Source of the DNA: Protula sp. h YS-2021
Taxonomy: Eukaryota; Annelida; Polychaeta; Sabellida; Serpulidae
Direction of reading: 5' to 3'
DNA length: 64,000 bases
Assembly (NCBI GenBank): GCA_949752745.1
Contig: OX457024.1
Location: 52,035,810 to 52,099,809, forward strand
How positions within the stretch are numbered: position 1 is the stretch's first letter; each line of letters begins with the position of its first letter. The notes beneath the pieces were generated by a model. That model ran no database searches, had not been told where the DNA came from, and saw nothing but the letters and a program-made list of their open reading frames with translations. A program made the position numbers and the translations under genes. Of the stretch, positions 1 to 14,500 are shown in pieces.

Positions 1-2392
1 ATTTATATTTTTGGGGTGTACAAGCGTGTGTCATGTGCGTACAAGTTTAATATACACTCAGTCTTTCCATCAATATCACTTGAACTGAGTATTGTTTCTC
101 ACTGCTTGGTGACCTTAATCTTAATTGTGCTGTCTTTTTTTTTTTTTCCAAATTCGACTTATTTCACTTTGACTGAAACTAATACTTCAAAAGTGCATTT
201 TTGTATTAGCGCAAATAGAGAGGGTGCGCGACCTCCCCCACTCCTCCCTCGCCCCCCCCCCCCCGTCCCAAGAGCAAAATGCAATGGTAAAGCCTATTAG
301 TCATAAAAAATGTTTAACACCGTTAAACTTAAGATTATTGCAGGCGAGAACTCCCTGCCCCCCTCTCCAGTACACAACCACTGCGAAATTGGTAGTTGAT
401 AAACGCATTAAAATGGGCTTATTTTATTCATTGCAGGACGCAATCCTTCAAAAATATATTGCTCCATTAGTGATGCTTGTGGGAGACAATGACGTGCAAA
501 CCTCCCCCTCCCTTATCGCTTTAACTGAGTTTCACTATCTCACTGTCCTTAATCTTGAGTATGCTTTATTTAAAAAAAAAAAAAAGAGAGAGAGAGAGAA
601 ATCGATTCGTTTCACGTTGCCTTTGCGTTTTGGCACATCAAAATGGCTTTTTTTTTTCGAGCCAAAAATTGTAGTATTTGTGCTGTTAAATTGGTGCAAC
701 AACGGGGTTGGGGGCATTCGGGGTAAACCCCACCCTTTCCCCAAAAAGCGAAATGCACTGGTAAAGTCTAGAAGTGAAAAAAAAATTGCCGGCCAGATCC
801 CCCTCACCCTTCCTCCTCCTCTCTTGTATACGCCAACTGCGAAATTGAAAGTTGATAAACACACCAAAACGGCTATTCGCAGTTGATTTGCTTGCATCTG
901 TCAGCGGGCTAAAGCGAGAGATTCTCACGCACATGTGATAGGCTGATTGTGTATTATTGTGCGCTGTTTTATTTGTTTGAGCACTGCTTTTATGATTGGC
1001 TTGCCTTGTTGCTATTTACACGCGAAAAATGTCATATTTATCTTCCATATATGCTTCGCAGATCCCCCCCCCTCTCCTGCCACACCCCCGTCCTCCTTCA
1101 CTGCGGAATTGCCAATTCAAACACGTATCAGAAGCTCTATTTGCTTCAGTAGATTTGCTTTGATCTGTGAACGGGCTAAAAGCGAGAGATTCCCACGCTC
1201 ATGACAGGCTGACTGTATATTATTGTGCGCTGTTTTAATTGTGTGAGCACTACTTTTATGATTGGCTTGCCTTGTTACTGTTTACGCGCAAAATAATCCG
1301 TTATTTTGTAAAGGTTTTCTGCCATTAAAATGCTTGTTTGGTGATATTTTTTAGTTTGTGTTAGTTTATAAAAAAATATGGTAAGGTTTGGAATGAAATT
1401 ATCTGCGAAACACTACACTGTGTACATGAACTTGAATGTTTTTTTTTTGACTCAGTATGCAAATTAACCTGTCACGAGGTGTATGCGCGCGGCTTTGTTC
1501 TTGGTGGCATCACTTTCAATGCAGAAACGTCCAGGTTACACGTGGATAATTTTTGAAAAAATTAAAAGTGGATAAAAAGTTAATGAGGATATGCCTGAAA
1601 GGTAAATACACACGTGTTAAAAGCGCGGTTATTTTGTGAATCACGAAAAAATGTTATTTTAGCGTGTTTGATGTGATTTGTGTCATTTTTTTAAAGAATG
1701 TGTAAGATGCTGCTGTAAAAATACAGGCTTAATTGTGAGGGCATCAAATTCTGAGCTAACATATCTTTTCATTTTACGGATTTAAGTGTCTAGAAATGTT
1801 CGCTCAGAAAATTGTTGCTCAGTTTCGCTTGAAAATGCTGTCGATGTTGTCTTTTCCTGGATTTCTTGGATTACAATTTTTTGTAAGTGGCCACTGCTGG
1901 CAACTAGCTTTTTTGATCCGGGTCCTTGGGACCCGGGTCTTTGAAAAAGGAGGGTCCAAAGCTATTTAGGGAGGATCCAAACCGTGTTAAGATAACATAG
2001 GGCGCAAGAAAACCTGATTTTTTGCGGCTTAGTCGGACTCTGGGTTGCCAAAAAGGAGGGTCTCGGACACCCGCAAATTTCCAGCCCTGTTAATACGTAC
2101 ACAGACTTCTGCCAATTTTAAACCCCCTACCCTGAACGCAGTCCGGATGCTTTGGCCCCCCCCCCTCCACCTTGAACGCTTAAAAGAATAAGCCAATTCA
2201 CACTTAGACTTTTGCGGAAAATTTTTGCCGATACGGCCATAGCAGTAAAAAAAAAGATAGAAAGTCACAATGCTACACAAAATGTATCCGGTCACTGGTC
2301 GGTTAGTTTCGCTAAGATTTATTGATTGTGTTGTCGTTATTTCAAATTCCCAATATATTCAGCTAATGATCATTCTCCTATGGCTTTCACAG
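1..2392. other. Upstream of gene A, no gene seen
   Basis: Noncoding with C-rich and A-rich tracts. A direct repeat of about 150 bases occurs at 888-1030 and 1150-1305 (gcgggctaaagcgagagatt, attgtgcgctgtttta, ttatgattggcttgccttgtt); weaker relatives (ccactgcgaaattg, gttgataaacrcaycaaaa) lie at 370-415 and 832-870. Confidence 0.65.
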
Positions 2393-2568
2393 ATGCCGCG
2401 GAAAAAAGGGTGGATTAAAAAGGTCCCAGAGAGGTTCGTTGATCTGCAGCGCTACAGAACAGGTGACGTTGTGCTTCACATGTATAGAAGGAAGTGGTGG
2501 CGTGCACGTGTGGAAGGCCGGGACCCTGACAGAAGTATAGAAGTCTCGTTTTGCGGTTTTGACTTTGC
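2393..2568 (+). CDS. Gene A exon 1 of the coding part (reader-like domain)
   Basis: The exon begins at the ATG at 2393, directly behind an acceptor (tttcacag), and ends in phase 2 at gactttgc|gtaagt. It reads MPRKKGWIKKVPERF and continues through GDVVLHMYRRKWWRARV to IEVSFCGFDF. The Trp/Arg/Val-rich strand pattern resembles Tudor-like or PWWP-like barrels, but I cannot assign a family. The frame is open upstream to 2270, so a longer unspliced N-terminus is possible but less likely. Confidence 0.75.
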
Positions 2569-5500
2569 GTAAGTTCTTAAACATTTTTCTATTGCTTTCC
2601 TTTCCAGGTCGTGGACGTCCTGTAAAACCAGGTTGATTTAGATTCCCTTTTGTTTTTGCGTGTTCTTGTGGAATGATGACGTCCTATTCGCAGAAATTGT
2701 ACTTTTGTAGAGTTGAAAGACCAGTGTATCGAAACATTTTTTTTTTGCTCCTGTAATAACTGAAAAAAACTTGACAAGGACAAAAGTGACGTCCTTACAG
2801 CAGCTGAGAGTGATGCATGATTTCAAAACATTCTTTCATTTTTAGTCCGGAGAAAGTTTCCGATCCTAGGAAGCTCAAACTGTTTCCTATGGCTGTGGGA
2901 ATTGGTAATATGTTATTAAGAAATGACAGATTTTTTTCCTTCCCTGTGATTCTTAGATGAAGTGCTGAATCCCTGTATTGCCAGTTGCACGTTCTCATTG
3001 CTAAACGGACTGTATATGCGAGATTTTACTTATTCGTATACCACCTATTTTTAAATTTTCTCTTCGGTATCTGTTCTCTCTGTAACTTGCGTGGAATAGA
3101 AATTGAAATTACCATTGTGTACGTGTCATTTTTTTGCTCACGCCTTGGAATGATAAAAAAGTATCGTTTTCCTTTACACACAGTGTGTTTTCGCATGGTT
3201 TTTGGGAATGATTTATGTGCGTCTAAACTTGTATGGAATGAAATGTGGAATGATCCAGCATTCCGTCATTTTTTTCTGCAGAAGAGGTGTGTAAAAACCC
3301 CGAGAAGGGATACATCAAGGCCTGGGCAGAAGCCGCAAAGAGGTTATGCGGTAGGGATCAGGGCCACTTGACCCATTTTGTTGGTGAAATTGTTGGGGGA
3401 CCGGTTAAAGATAGTGATGACAGTTCGGATGTTAACCAAGCCTGTAGCCAGATTAAGAAAGCAGCGAAAAATATCCCTGCGCCGATTTCAGGTAATTACA
3501 GGTGGACAAATGTACAACATATATTTTGCTTGACGCGTATTTCTCGTTTCATTCGACATTTTTTTGTGTGTGTGTGCGTGTGATCCGAAGGGCAGTTTCA
3601 TTATTTTACTGAACCGGAACTTGTAAGACTGAAGCGAAACGGACTGTTGTCAGAATTTTGAACATGCATGTCCTGTGCGGCTAAGCTTTAAATTGTTCAA
3701 GGATGAAATAAGGACGTTATAGTTTATGACTCGGCTGTTACATTAGAATGAAACATTGGCATTGGAAGAAATCTCAGAGTTTAAATTAATTTTAAAACAT
3801 CTGTTCATTTCGCTTGCACAGAATAAATAGTTTACATTTTCATACAATATCCCCGTTGCAGCGATCGAAAGCCATGACACAGAAGTTACGGCCACCGTTG
3901 GGGAGGGGGTGGCGCGATCCGAAGAACGTAGTTCGGGCAGCGATTGCGTCATTACAGGCGTTGATACCATGTCAAAAGAGCTTTGTGAGAGACCAGTGAA
4001 AAGGGAAGAGTCGGCTAACACACATTCATCGCAGGGCGAGAAAGACACAAAACTCTCAGTGAATGCGGAATCGGCTGTTGAAAGGGCGTCTTCTGAGAAG
4101 TTGCTGGGTAAGTGATGCTTTTGCATCTATAAAGGGTAAGAATTGGTGCTGAGATGTGTCGGAAGGAGTATCGTGATATATGTAGCACCAGTGCAGATTT
4201 GGTCAAGCCAACCAGGTGCTGACGTTTTAAAGAATTCAAAACATTTTTCGTGCGTTGTGTTTGTCGGCGAAACGGACTGCTTATCGGTGCCCACTGCTAA
4301 GATTGTAAGAGTTTTGTACAGTTCAGCTTTGAATTGAAAATGAAATGTGAAGGTTATTCCTGGGCGCTTCATGGTCTCTTCAAAGGTAGTTGCTGTTTTG
4401 ACTTGATGTGAAGTTGTCAGTGTCTCTGTCGTACGAATTGACAGTGATTTAGCGTTTGTAATACCAGTGTTATACATTTTCAGAAAATGTCCCAGTTGTG
4501 CAATCGGAAGCCGTGACACAGAAGTTACGGTCACCGTTGGGGAGGGGGTGGCGCAATCCGAAGAACGCAGTTCGGACAGCGATTGCGTCATTACAGGCGT
4601 TGATACCATGTCAAAAGAGCTTTGTGAGAGACCAGTGAAAAGGGAAGAGTCGGCTAACACACATTCATCGCAGGGCGAGAAAGACACAAAACTCTCAGCG
4701 AATGCGGAATCGGCTGTTGAAAGGGCGTCTTCTGAGAAGTTGCTGGATAGTACGGGCAATTTTCATGTAACGGGGTCTCAAAACCTGCCACATTTGCCGA
4801 GGTATTAAGAAGTTTTTTGGTTCGTACATTTCGCATGGCTCTGTGCGTTCGCGTATCAGGTTTCAGTGTGTTATTTGCATTTGATTTTTCTCGTATAAAG
4901 TGACCGACTGTAAATTTATGAAAGTGGCGGTGATGGGTAGTACGGATAAGTTTCATGTGACAGGGTCACAAAAGCTGCCAAGTTTGCCGATGTATTTAAA
5001 AAGGAAATACTTGCGTCGTAGATTTCGCGTGGTTGCACTACATTTCGCATGGTTGTAGATGTGTGCGCACATTGCGCTTGTCAGTTCGAAAGTATTAGCT
5101 GTGTTATTTGCAGTTCACTGCTCCTATAAGAAGTGGCCGACTTTAAATTTATGAGCGTTGCGAGATGATGTAGTACGAGAAAATGATATGTGGCAGGGTC
5201 TCAAAACTTACAAATTTTGCTGATGTTTCTGTGAGTAAGAACATTTTGGTCATCGCACATTTCGCATGGTTGTGTACGTACATTTGGCTTGTCAGTTCGA
5301 AAGCTTTAACTGCGTTAATTGCAGGTCACTTTTCTCACACCAAGTGACAGACTTTGGTACGTACAAAACCATGCGAAATGTGCGAATACCAAACTGTTCT
5401 AATTCAAAGAAGCAGCGGCGAAATTTTCGATGTTTGAGACCCTGTTACATGCATTGTTGTGGACGTACATTTCGCATGTGATATTTTAGGACACAGGGAC

Positions 5501-8500
5501 AAAGTTCAGTTGCGGGCATACCTTTCAAATTTTTACAAGAAAAATAAAAAGGCGGATGAAGCTTCAGATCCGTTTAAAAAAAAACTGTTTTGGGGACATT
5601 TCGCTGTGATGTCATGTTTGTGGGATTCTGTTTTGGTTTACACAAGTGCGGGGAGTTTTTTTTTGTATCAGTTTTTCCATGCAGTTCACTGTTCTTATAC
5701 GAAGTGACCGACTTTTAATTTGTGAACGTCACGGGGCTGGGTAGTACGGGCAATTTTCATGTAACGGGGTCTCAAAACCTGCCACATTTGCCGAGGTATT
5801 AAGAAGTTTATTGGTTCGTCCATTTCGCATGGCTCTGTGCGTTCGCGTATCAGGTTTCAGTGTGTTATTTGCATTTGATTTTTCTGGTATAAAGTGACCG
5901 ACTGTAAATTTATGAAAGTGGCGGTGATGGGTAGTACGGATAAGTTTCATGTGACAGGGTCACAAAAGCTGCCAAGTTTGCCGATGTATTTAAAAAGGAA
6001 ATACTTGCGTCGTAGATTTCGCGTGGTTGCACTACATTTCGCATGGTTGTAGATGTGTGCGCACATTGCGCTTGTCAGTTCGAAAGTATTAGCTGTGTTA
6101 TTTGCAGTTCACTGCTCCTATAAGAAGTGGCCGACTTTAAATTTATGAGCGTTGCGAGATGATGTAGTACGAGAAAATGATATGTGGCAGGGTCTCAAAA
6201 CTTACAAATTTTGCTGATGTTTCTGTGAGTAAGAACATTTTGGTGTTCGCACATTTCGCATGGTTGTGTACGTACATTTGGCTTGTCAGTTCGAAAGCTT
6301 TAACTGCGTTAATTGCAGGTCACTTTTCTCACACCAAGTGACAGACTTTGGTACGTACAAAACCATGCGAAATGTGCGAATACCAAACTGTTCTAATTCA
6401 AAGAAGCAGCGGCGAAATTTTCGATGTTTGAGACCCTGTTACATGCATTGTTGTGGACGTACATTTCGCATGTGATATTTTAGGACACAGGGACAAAGTT
6501 CAGTTGCGGGCATACCTTTCAAATTTTTACAAGAAAAATAAAAAGGCGGATGAAGCTTCAGATCCGTTAAAAAAAAAGAAACTGTTTTGGGGACATTTCG
6601 CTGTGATGTCATGTTTGTGGGATTCTGTTTTGGTTTACACAAGTGCGGGGAGTTTTTTTTTTTTTTGTATCAGTTTTTCCATGCAGTTCACTGTTCTTAT
6701 ACGAAGTGACCGACTTTTAATTTGTGAACGTCACGGGGCTGGGTAGTACGGGCAATTTTCATGTAACGGGATCTCAAAACCTGCCACATTTGCCGAGGTA
6801 TTAAGAAGTTTATTGGTTCGTACATTTCGCATGGCTATGTGCGTTCGCGTATCAGGTTTCAGTGTGTTATTTGCATTTGATTTTTCACGTATAAAGTGAC
6901 CGACTGTAAATTTATGAAAGTGGCGGTGATGGGTAGTACGGATAAGTTTCATGTGACAGGGTCACAAAAGCTGCCAAGTTTGCCGATGTATTTAAAAAAG
7001 AAATACTTGCGTCATAGATTTCGCGTGGTTGCACTACATTTCGCATGGTTGTAGATGTTTGCGTACATTTCGCTTGTCAGTTCGAAAGCATTAGCTGTGT
7101 TATTTGCAGTTCACTGCTCCTATAAGAAGTGGCCGACTTTAAATTTATGAGCGTTGCGAGATGATGTAGTACGAGAAAATGATATGTGGCAGGGTCTCAA
7201 AACTTACAAATTTTGCTGATGTTTCTGTGAGTAAGAACATTTTGGTGTTCGCACATTTCGCATGGTTGTGTACGTACATTTGGCTTGTCAGTTCGAAAGC
7301 TTTAACTGCGTTAATTGCAGGTCACTTTTCTCACACCAAGTGACAGACTTTGGTACGTACAAAACCATGCGAAATGTGCGAATACCAAACTGTTCTAATT
7401 CAAAGAAGCAGCGGCAAAATTTTCGATGTTTGAGACCCTGTTACATGCATGGTTGTGGACGTACATTTCGCATGTGATATTTTAGGACACAGGGACAAAG
7501 TTCAGTTGCGGGCATACCTTTCAAATTTTTACAAGAAAAATAAAAAGGCGGATGAAGCTTCAGATCCGTTAAAAAAAAAGAAACTGTTTTGGGGACATTT
7601 CGCTGTGATGTCATGTTTGTGGGATTCTGTTTTGGTTTACACAAGTGCGGGGAGTTTTTTTTTTTTTTTTTTGTATCAGTTTTTCCATGCAGTTCACTGT
7701 TCTTATACGAAGTGACCGACTTTTAATTTGTGAACGTCACGGGGCTGGGTAGTACGGGCAATTTTCATGTAACGGGGTCTCAAAACCTGCCACATTTGCC
7801 GAGGTATTAAGAAGTTTATTGGTTCGTACATTTCGCATGGCTATGTGCGTTCGCGTATCAGGTTTCAGTGTGTTATTTGCATTTGATTTTTCACGTATAA
7901 AGTGAAATGTGCGAATACCAAACTGTTCTAATTCAAAGAAGCAGCGGCAAAATTTTCGATGTTTGAGACCCTGTTACATGCCTGGTTGTGGACGTACATT
8001 TCGCATGTGATATTTTAGGACACAGGGACAAAGTTCAGTTGCGGGCATACCTTTCAAATTTTTACAAGAAAAATAAAAAGGCGGATGAAGCTTCAGATCC
8101 GTTAAAAAAAAAAAGAAACTGTTTTGGGGACATTTCGCTGTGATGTCATGTTTGTGGGATTCTGTTTTGGTTTACACAAGTGCGGGGAGTTTTTTTTTTT
8201 TGTATCAGTTTTTCCATGCAGTTCACTGTTCTTATACGAAGTGACCGACTTTTAATTTGTGAACGTCACGGGTAGTTTTCATGTAACGGGATCTCAAAAC
8301 CTGCCACATTTGCCGAGGTATTAAGAATTTTTTTGGTTCGTACATTTCGCATGGCTCTGTGCGTTCGCGTATCAGGTTTCAGTGTGTTATTTGCATTTGA
8401 TTTTTCTCGTATAAAGTGACCGACTGTAAATTTATGAAAGTGGCGGTGATGGGTAGTACGGATAAGTTTCATGTGACAGGGTCACAAAAGCTGCCAAGTT

Positions 8501-11500
8501 TGCCGATGTATTTAAAAAAGAAATACTTGCGTCGTAGATTTCGCGTGGTTGCACTACATTTCGCATGGTTGTAGATGTGTGCGCACATTGCGCTTGTCAG
8601 TTCGAAAGTATTAGCTGTGTTATTTGCAGTTCACTGCTCCTATAAGAAGTGGCCGACTTTAAATTTATGAGCGTTGCGAGATGATGTAGTACGAGAAAAT
8701 GATATGTGGCAGGGTCTCAAAACTTACAAATTTTGCTGATGTTTCTGTGAGTAAGAACATTTTGGTCATCGCACATTTCGCATGGTTGTGTACGTACATT
8801 TGGCTTGTCAGTTCGAAAGCTTTAACTGCGTTAATTGCAGGTCACTTTTCTCACACCAAGTGACAGACTTTGGTACAAACAAAACCATGCGAAATGTGCG
8901 AATACCAAACTGTTCTAATTCACAGAAACATCGGCAAAATTTTCGATGCTTGAGACCCTGTTACATACATGGTTTTGGACGTACATTTCGCATGTGATAT
9001 TTTAGGACACAGGGACAAAGTTCAGTTGCGGGCATACCTTTCAAATTTTTACAAGAAAAATAAAAAGGCGGATGAAGCTTCAGATCCGTGAAAAAAAAAA
9101 AAGAAACTGTTTTGGGGACATTTCGCTGTGATGTCATGTTTGTGGGATTCTGTTTGGGTTTACACAAGTGCGGGGAGTTTTTTTTTCTTTTTTGTATCAG
9201 TTTTTCCATGCAGTTCACTGTTCTTATACGAAGTGACCGACTTTTACTTTGTGAACGTCACGGGGCTGGGTAGTACGGGCAATTTTCATGTAACGGGATC
9301 TCAAAACCTGCCACATTTGCCGAGGTATTAAGAATTTTTTTGGTTCGTACATTTCGCATGGCTCTGTGCGTTCGCGTATCAGGTTTCAGTGTGTTATTTG
9401 CATTTGATTTTTCTCGTATAAAGTGACCGACTGTAAATTTATGAAAGTGGCGGTGATGGGTAGTACGGATAAGTTTCATGTGACAGGGTCACAAAAGCTG
9501 CCAAGTTTGCCGATGTATTTAAAAAAGAAATACTTGCGTCGTAGATTTCGCGTGGTTGCACTACATTTCGCATGGTTGTAGATGTGTGCGCACATTGCGC
9601 TTGTCAGTTCGAAAGTATTAGCTGTGTTATTTGCAGTTCACTGCTCCTATAAGAAGTGGCCGACTTTAAATTTATGAGCGTTGCGAGATGATGTAGTACG
9701 AGAAAATGATATGTGGCAGGGTCTCAAAACTTACAAATTTTGCTGATGTTTCTGTGAGTAAGAACATTTTGGTGTTCGCACATTTCGCATGGTTGTGTAC
9801 GTACATTTGGCTTGTCAGTTCGAAAGCTTTAACTGCGTTAATTGCAGGTCACTTTTCTCACACCAAGTGACAGACTTTGGTACGTACAAAACCATGCGAA
9901 ATGTGCGAATACCAAACTGTTCTAATTCAAAGAAGCAGCGGCAAAATTTTCGATGTTTGAGACCCTGTTACATGCATGGTTGTGGACGTACATTTCGCAT
10001 GTGATATTTTAGGACACAGGGACAAAGTTCAGTTGCGGGCATACCTTTCAAATTTTTACAAGAAAAATAAAAAGGCGGATGAAGCTTCAGATCCGTTAAA
10101 AAAAAGAAACTGTTTTGGGGACATTTCGCTGTGATGTCATGTTTGTGGGATTCTGTTTTGGTTTACACAAGTGCGGGGAGTTTTTTTTTTGTATCAGTTT
10201 TTCCATGCAGTTCACTGTTCTTATACGAAGTGACCGACTTTTAATTTGTGAACGTCACGGGGCTGGGTAGTACGGGCAATTTTCATGTAACGGGGTCTCA
10301 AAACCTGCCACATTTGCCGAGGTATTAAGAAGTTTATTGGTTCGTACATTTCGCATGGCTATGTGCGTTCGCGTATCAGGTTTCAGTGTGTTATTTGCAT
10401 TTGATTTTTCACGTATAAAGTGACCGACTGTAAATTTATGAAAGTGGCGGTGATGGGTAGTACGGATAAGTTTCATGTGACAGGGTCACAAAAGCTGCCA
10501 AGTTTGCTGATATATTTAAAAAAGAAATACTTGCGTCGTAGATTTCGCGTGGTTGCACTACATTTCGCATGGTTGTAGATGTTTGCGTACATTTCGCTTG
10601 TCAGTTCGAAAGCATTAGCTGTGTTATTTGCAGTTCACTGCTCCTATAAGAAGTGGCCGACTTTAAATTTATGAGCGTTGCGAGATGATGTAGTACGAGA
10701 AAATGATATGTGGCAGGGTCTCAAAACTTACAAATTTTGCTGATGTTTCTGTGAGTAAGAACATTTTGGTCATCGCACATTTCGCATGGTTGTGTACGTA
10801 CATTTGGCTTGTCAGTTCGAAAGCTTTAACTGCGTTAATTGCAGGTCACTTTTCTCACACCAAGTGACAGACTTTGGTACATACAAAACCATGCGAAATG
10901 TGCGAATACCAAACTGTTCTGATTCACAGAAACATCGGCAAAATTTTCGATGTTTGAGACCCTGTTACATACATGGTTGTGGACGTACATTTCGCATGTG
11001 ATATTTTAGGACACAGGGACAAAGTTCAGTTGCGGGCATACCTTTCAAATTTTTACAAGAAAAATAAAAAGGCGGATGAAGCTTCAGATCCGTTTAAAAA
11101 AAACTGTTTTGGGGACATTTCGCTGTGATGTCATGTTTGTGGGATTCTGTTTTGGTTTACACAAGTGCGGGGAGTTTTTTTTTCTTTTTTGTATCAGTTT
11201 TTCCATGCAGTTCACTGTTCTTATACGAAGTGACCGACTTTTACTTTGTGAACGTCACGGGGCTGGGTAGTACGGGCAATTTTCATGTAACGGGATCTCA
11301 AAACCTGCCACATTTGCCGAGGTATTAAGAATTTTTTTGGTTCGTACATTTCGCATGGCTCTGTGCGTTCGCGTATCAGGTTTCAGTGTGTTATTTGCAT
11401 TTGATTTTTCTCGTATAAAGTGACCGACTGTAAATTTATGAAAGTGGCGGTGATGGGTAGTACGGATAAGTTTCATGTGACAGGGTCACAAAAGCTGCCA

Positions 11501-14500
11501 AGTTTGCCGATGTATTTAAAAAAGAAATACTTGCGTCGTAGATTTCGCGTGGTTGCACTACATTTCGCATGGTTGTAGATGTGTGCGCACATTGCGCTTG
11601 TCAGTTCGAAAGTATTAGCTATGTTATTTGCAGTTCACTGCTCCTATAAGAAGTGGCCGACTTTAAATTTATGAGCGTTGCGAGATGATGTAGTACGAGA
11701 AAATGATATGTGGCAGGGTCTCAAAACTTACAAATTTTGCTGATGTTTCTGTGAGTAAGAACATTTTGGTGTTCGCACATTTCGCTTGGTTGTGTACGTA
11801 CATTTGGCTTGTCAGTTCGAAAGCTTTAACTGCGTTAATTGCAGGTCACTTTTCTCACACCAAGTGACAGACTTTGGTACGTACAAAACCATGCGAAATG
11901 TGCGAATACCAAACTGTTCTAATTCACAGAAACATCGGCAAAATTTTCGATGTTTGAGACCCTGTTACATACATGGTTGTGGACGTACATTTCGCATGTG
12001 ATATTTTAGGACACAGGGACAAAGTTCAGTTGCGGGCATACCTTTCAAATTTTTACAAGAAAAATAAAAAGGCGGATGAAGCTTCAGATCCGTTTAAAAA
12101 AAACTGTTTTGGGGACATTTCGCTGTGATGTCATGTTTGTGGGATTCTGTTTTGGTTTACACAAGTGCGGGGAGTTTTTTTTTCTTTTTTGTATCAGTTT
12201 TTCCATGCAGTTCACTGTTCTTATACGAAGTGACCGACTTTTACTTTGTGAACGTCACGGGGCTGGGTAGTACGGGCAATTTTCATGTAACGGGATCTCA
12301 AAACCTGCCACATTTGCCGAGGTATTAAGAATTTTTTTGGTTCGTACATTTCGCATGGCTCTGTGCGTTCGCGTATCAGGTTTCAGTGTGTTATTTGCAT
12401 TTGATTTTTCTCGTATAAAGTGACCGACTGTAAATTTATGAAAGTGGCGGTGATGGGTAGTACGGATAAGTTTCATGTGACAGGGTCACAAAAGCTGCCA
12501 AGTTTGCCGATGTATTTAAAAAAGAAATACTTGCGTCGTAGATTTCGCGTGGTTGCACTACATTTCGCATGGTTGTAGATGTGTGCGCACATTGCGCTTG
12601 TCAGTTCGAAAGTATTAGCTGTGTTATTTGCAGTTCACTGCTCCTATAAGAAGTGGCCGACTTTAAATTTATGAGCGTTGCGAGATGATGTAGTACGAGA
12701 AAATGATATGTGGCAGGGTCTCAAAACTTACAAATTTTGCTGATGTTTCTGTGAGTAAGAACATTTTGGTGTTCGCACATTTCGCTTGGTTGTGTACGTA
12801 CATTTGGCTTGTCAGTTCGAAAGCTTTAACTGCGTTAATTGCAGGTCACTTTTCTCACACCAAGTGACAGACTTTGGTACGTACAAAACCATGCGAAATG
12901 TGCGAATACCAAACTGTTCTAATTCAAAGAAGCAGCGGCAAAATTTTCGATGTTTGAGACCCTGTTACATGCATGGTTGTGGACGTACATTTCGCATGTG
13001 ATATTTTAGGACACAGGGACAAAGTTCAGTTGCGGGCATACCTTTCAAATTTTTACAAGAAAAATAAAAAGGCGGATGAAGCTTCAGATCCGTTTAAAAA
13101 AAACTGTTTTGGGGACATTTCGCTGTGATGTCATGTTTGTGGGATTCTGTTTTGGTTTACACAAGTGCGGGGAGTTTTTTTTTCTTTTTTGTATCAGTTT
13201 TTCCATGCAGTTCACTGTTCTTATACGAAGTGACCGACTTTTAATTTGTGAACGTCACGGGGCTGGGTAGTACGGGCAATTTTCATGTAACGGGATCTCA
13301 AAACCTGCCACATTTGCCGAGGTATTAAGAATTTTTTTGGTTCGTACATTTCGCATGGCTCTGTGCGTTCGCGTATCAGGTTTCAGTGTGTTATTTGCAT
13401 TTGATTTTTCTCGTATAAAGTGACAGACTGTAAATTTATGAAAGTGGCGGTGATGGGTAGTACGGATAAGTTTCTTGTGACAGGGTCACAAAAGCTGCCA
13501 AGTTTGCCGATGTATTTAAAAAAGAAATACTTGGGTCGTAGATTTCGCGTGGTTGCACTACATTTTGCATGGTTGTGTATTAGCGTACATTTCGCTTGTC
13601 AGTTCGAAAGCATTAGCTGTGTTATTTGCAGTTCACTGCTCCTATAAGAAGTGGCCGACTTTAAATTTATGAGCGTTGCGAGATGATGTAGTACGAGAAA
13701 ATGATATGTGGCAGGGTCTCAAAACTTACAAATTTTGCTGATGTTTCTGTGAGTAAGAACATTTTGGTCATCGCACATTTCGCATGGTTGTGTACGTACA
13801 TTTGGCTTGTCAGTTCGAAAGCTTTAACTGCGTTAATTGCAGGTCACTTTTCTCACACCAAGTGACAGACTTTGGTACATACAAAACCATGCGAAATGTG
13901 CGAATACCAAACTGTTCTGATTCACAGAAACATCGGCAAAATTTTCGATGTTTGAGACCCTGTTACATACATGGTTGTGGACGTACATTTCGCATGTGAT
14001 ATTTTAGGACACAGGGACAAAGTTCAGTTGCGGGCATACCTTTCAAATTTTTACAAGAAAAATAAAAAGGCGGATGAAGCTTCAGATCCGTTTAAAAAAA
14101 ACTGTTTTGGGGACATTTCGCTGTGATGTCATGTTTGTGGGATTCTGTTTTGGTTTACACAAGTGCGGGGAGTTTTTTTTTCTTTTTTGTATCAGTTTTT
14201 CCATGCAGTTCACTGTTCTTATACGAAGTGACCGACTTTTACTTTGTGAACGTCACGGGGCTGGGTAGTACGGGCAATTTTCATGTAACGGGATCTCAAA
14301 ACCTGCCACATTTGCCGAGGTATTAAGAATTTTTTTGGTTCGTACATTTCGCATGGCTCTGTGCGTTCGCGTATCAGGTTTCAGTGTGTTATTTGCATTT
14401 GATTTTTCACGTATAAAGTGACCGACTGTAAATTTATGAAAGTGGCGGTGATGGGTAGTACGGATAAGTTTCATGTGACAGGGTCACAAAAGCTGCCAAG

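Noticed and set aside
224..934. Reading frames of 80-220 codons near the left edge
   Set aside because: They run through homopolymer tracts and overlap on both strands, and no domain or splice context supports them.
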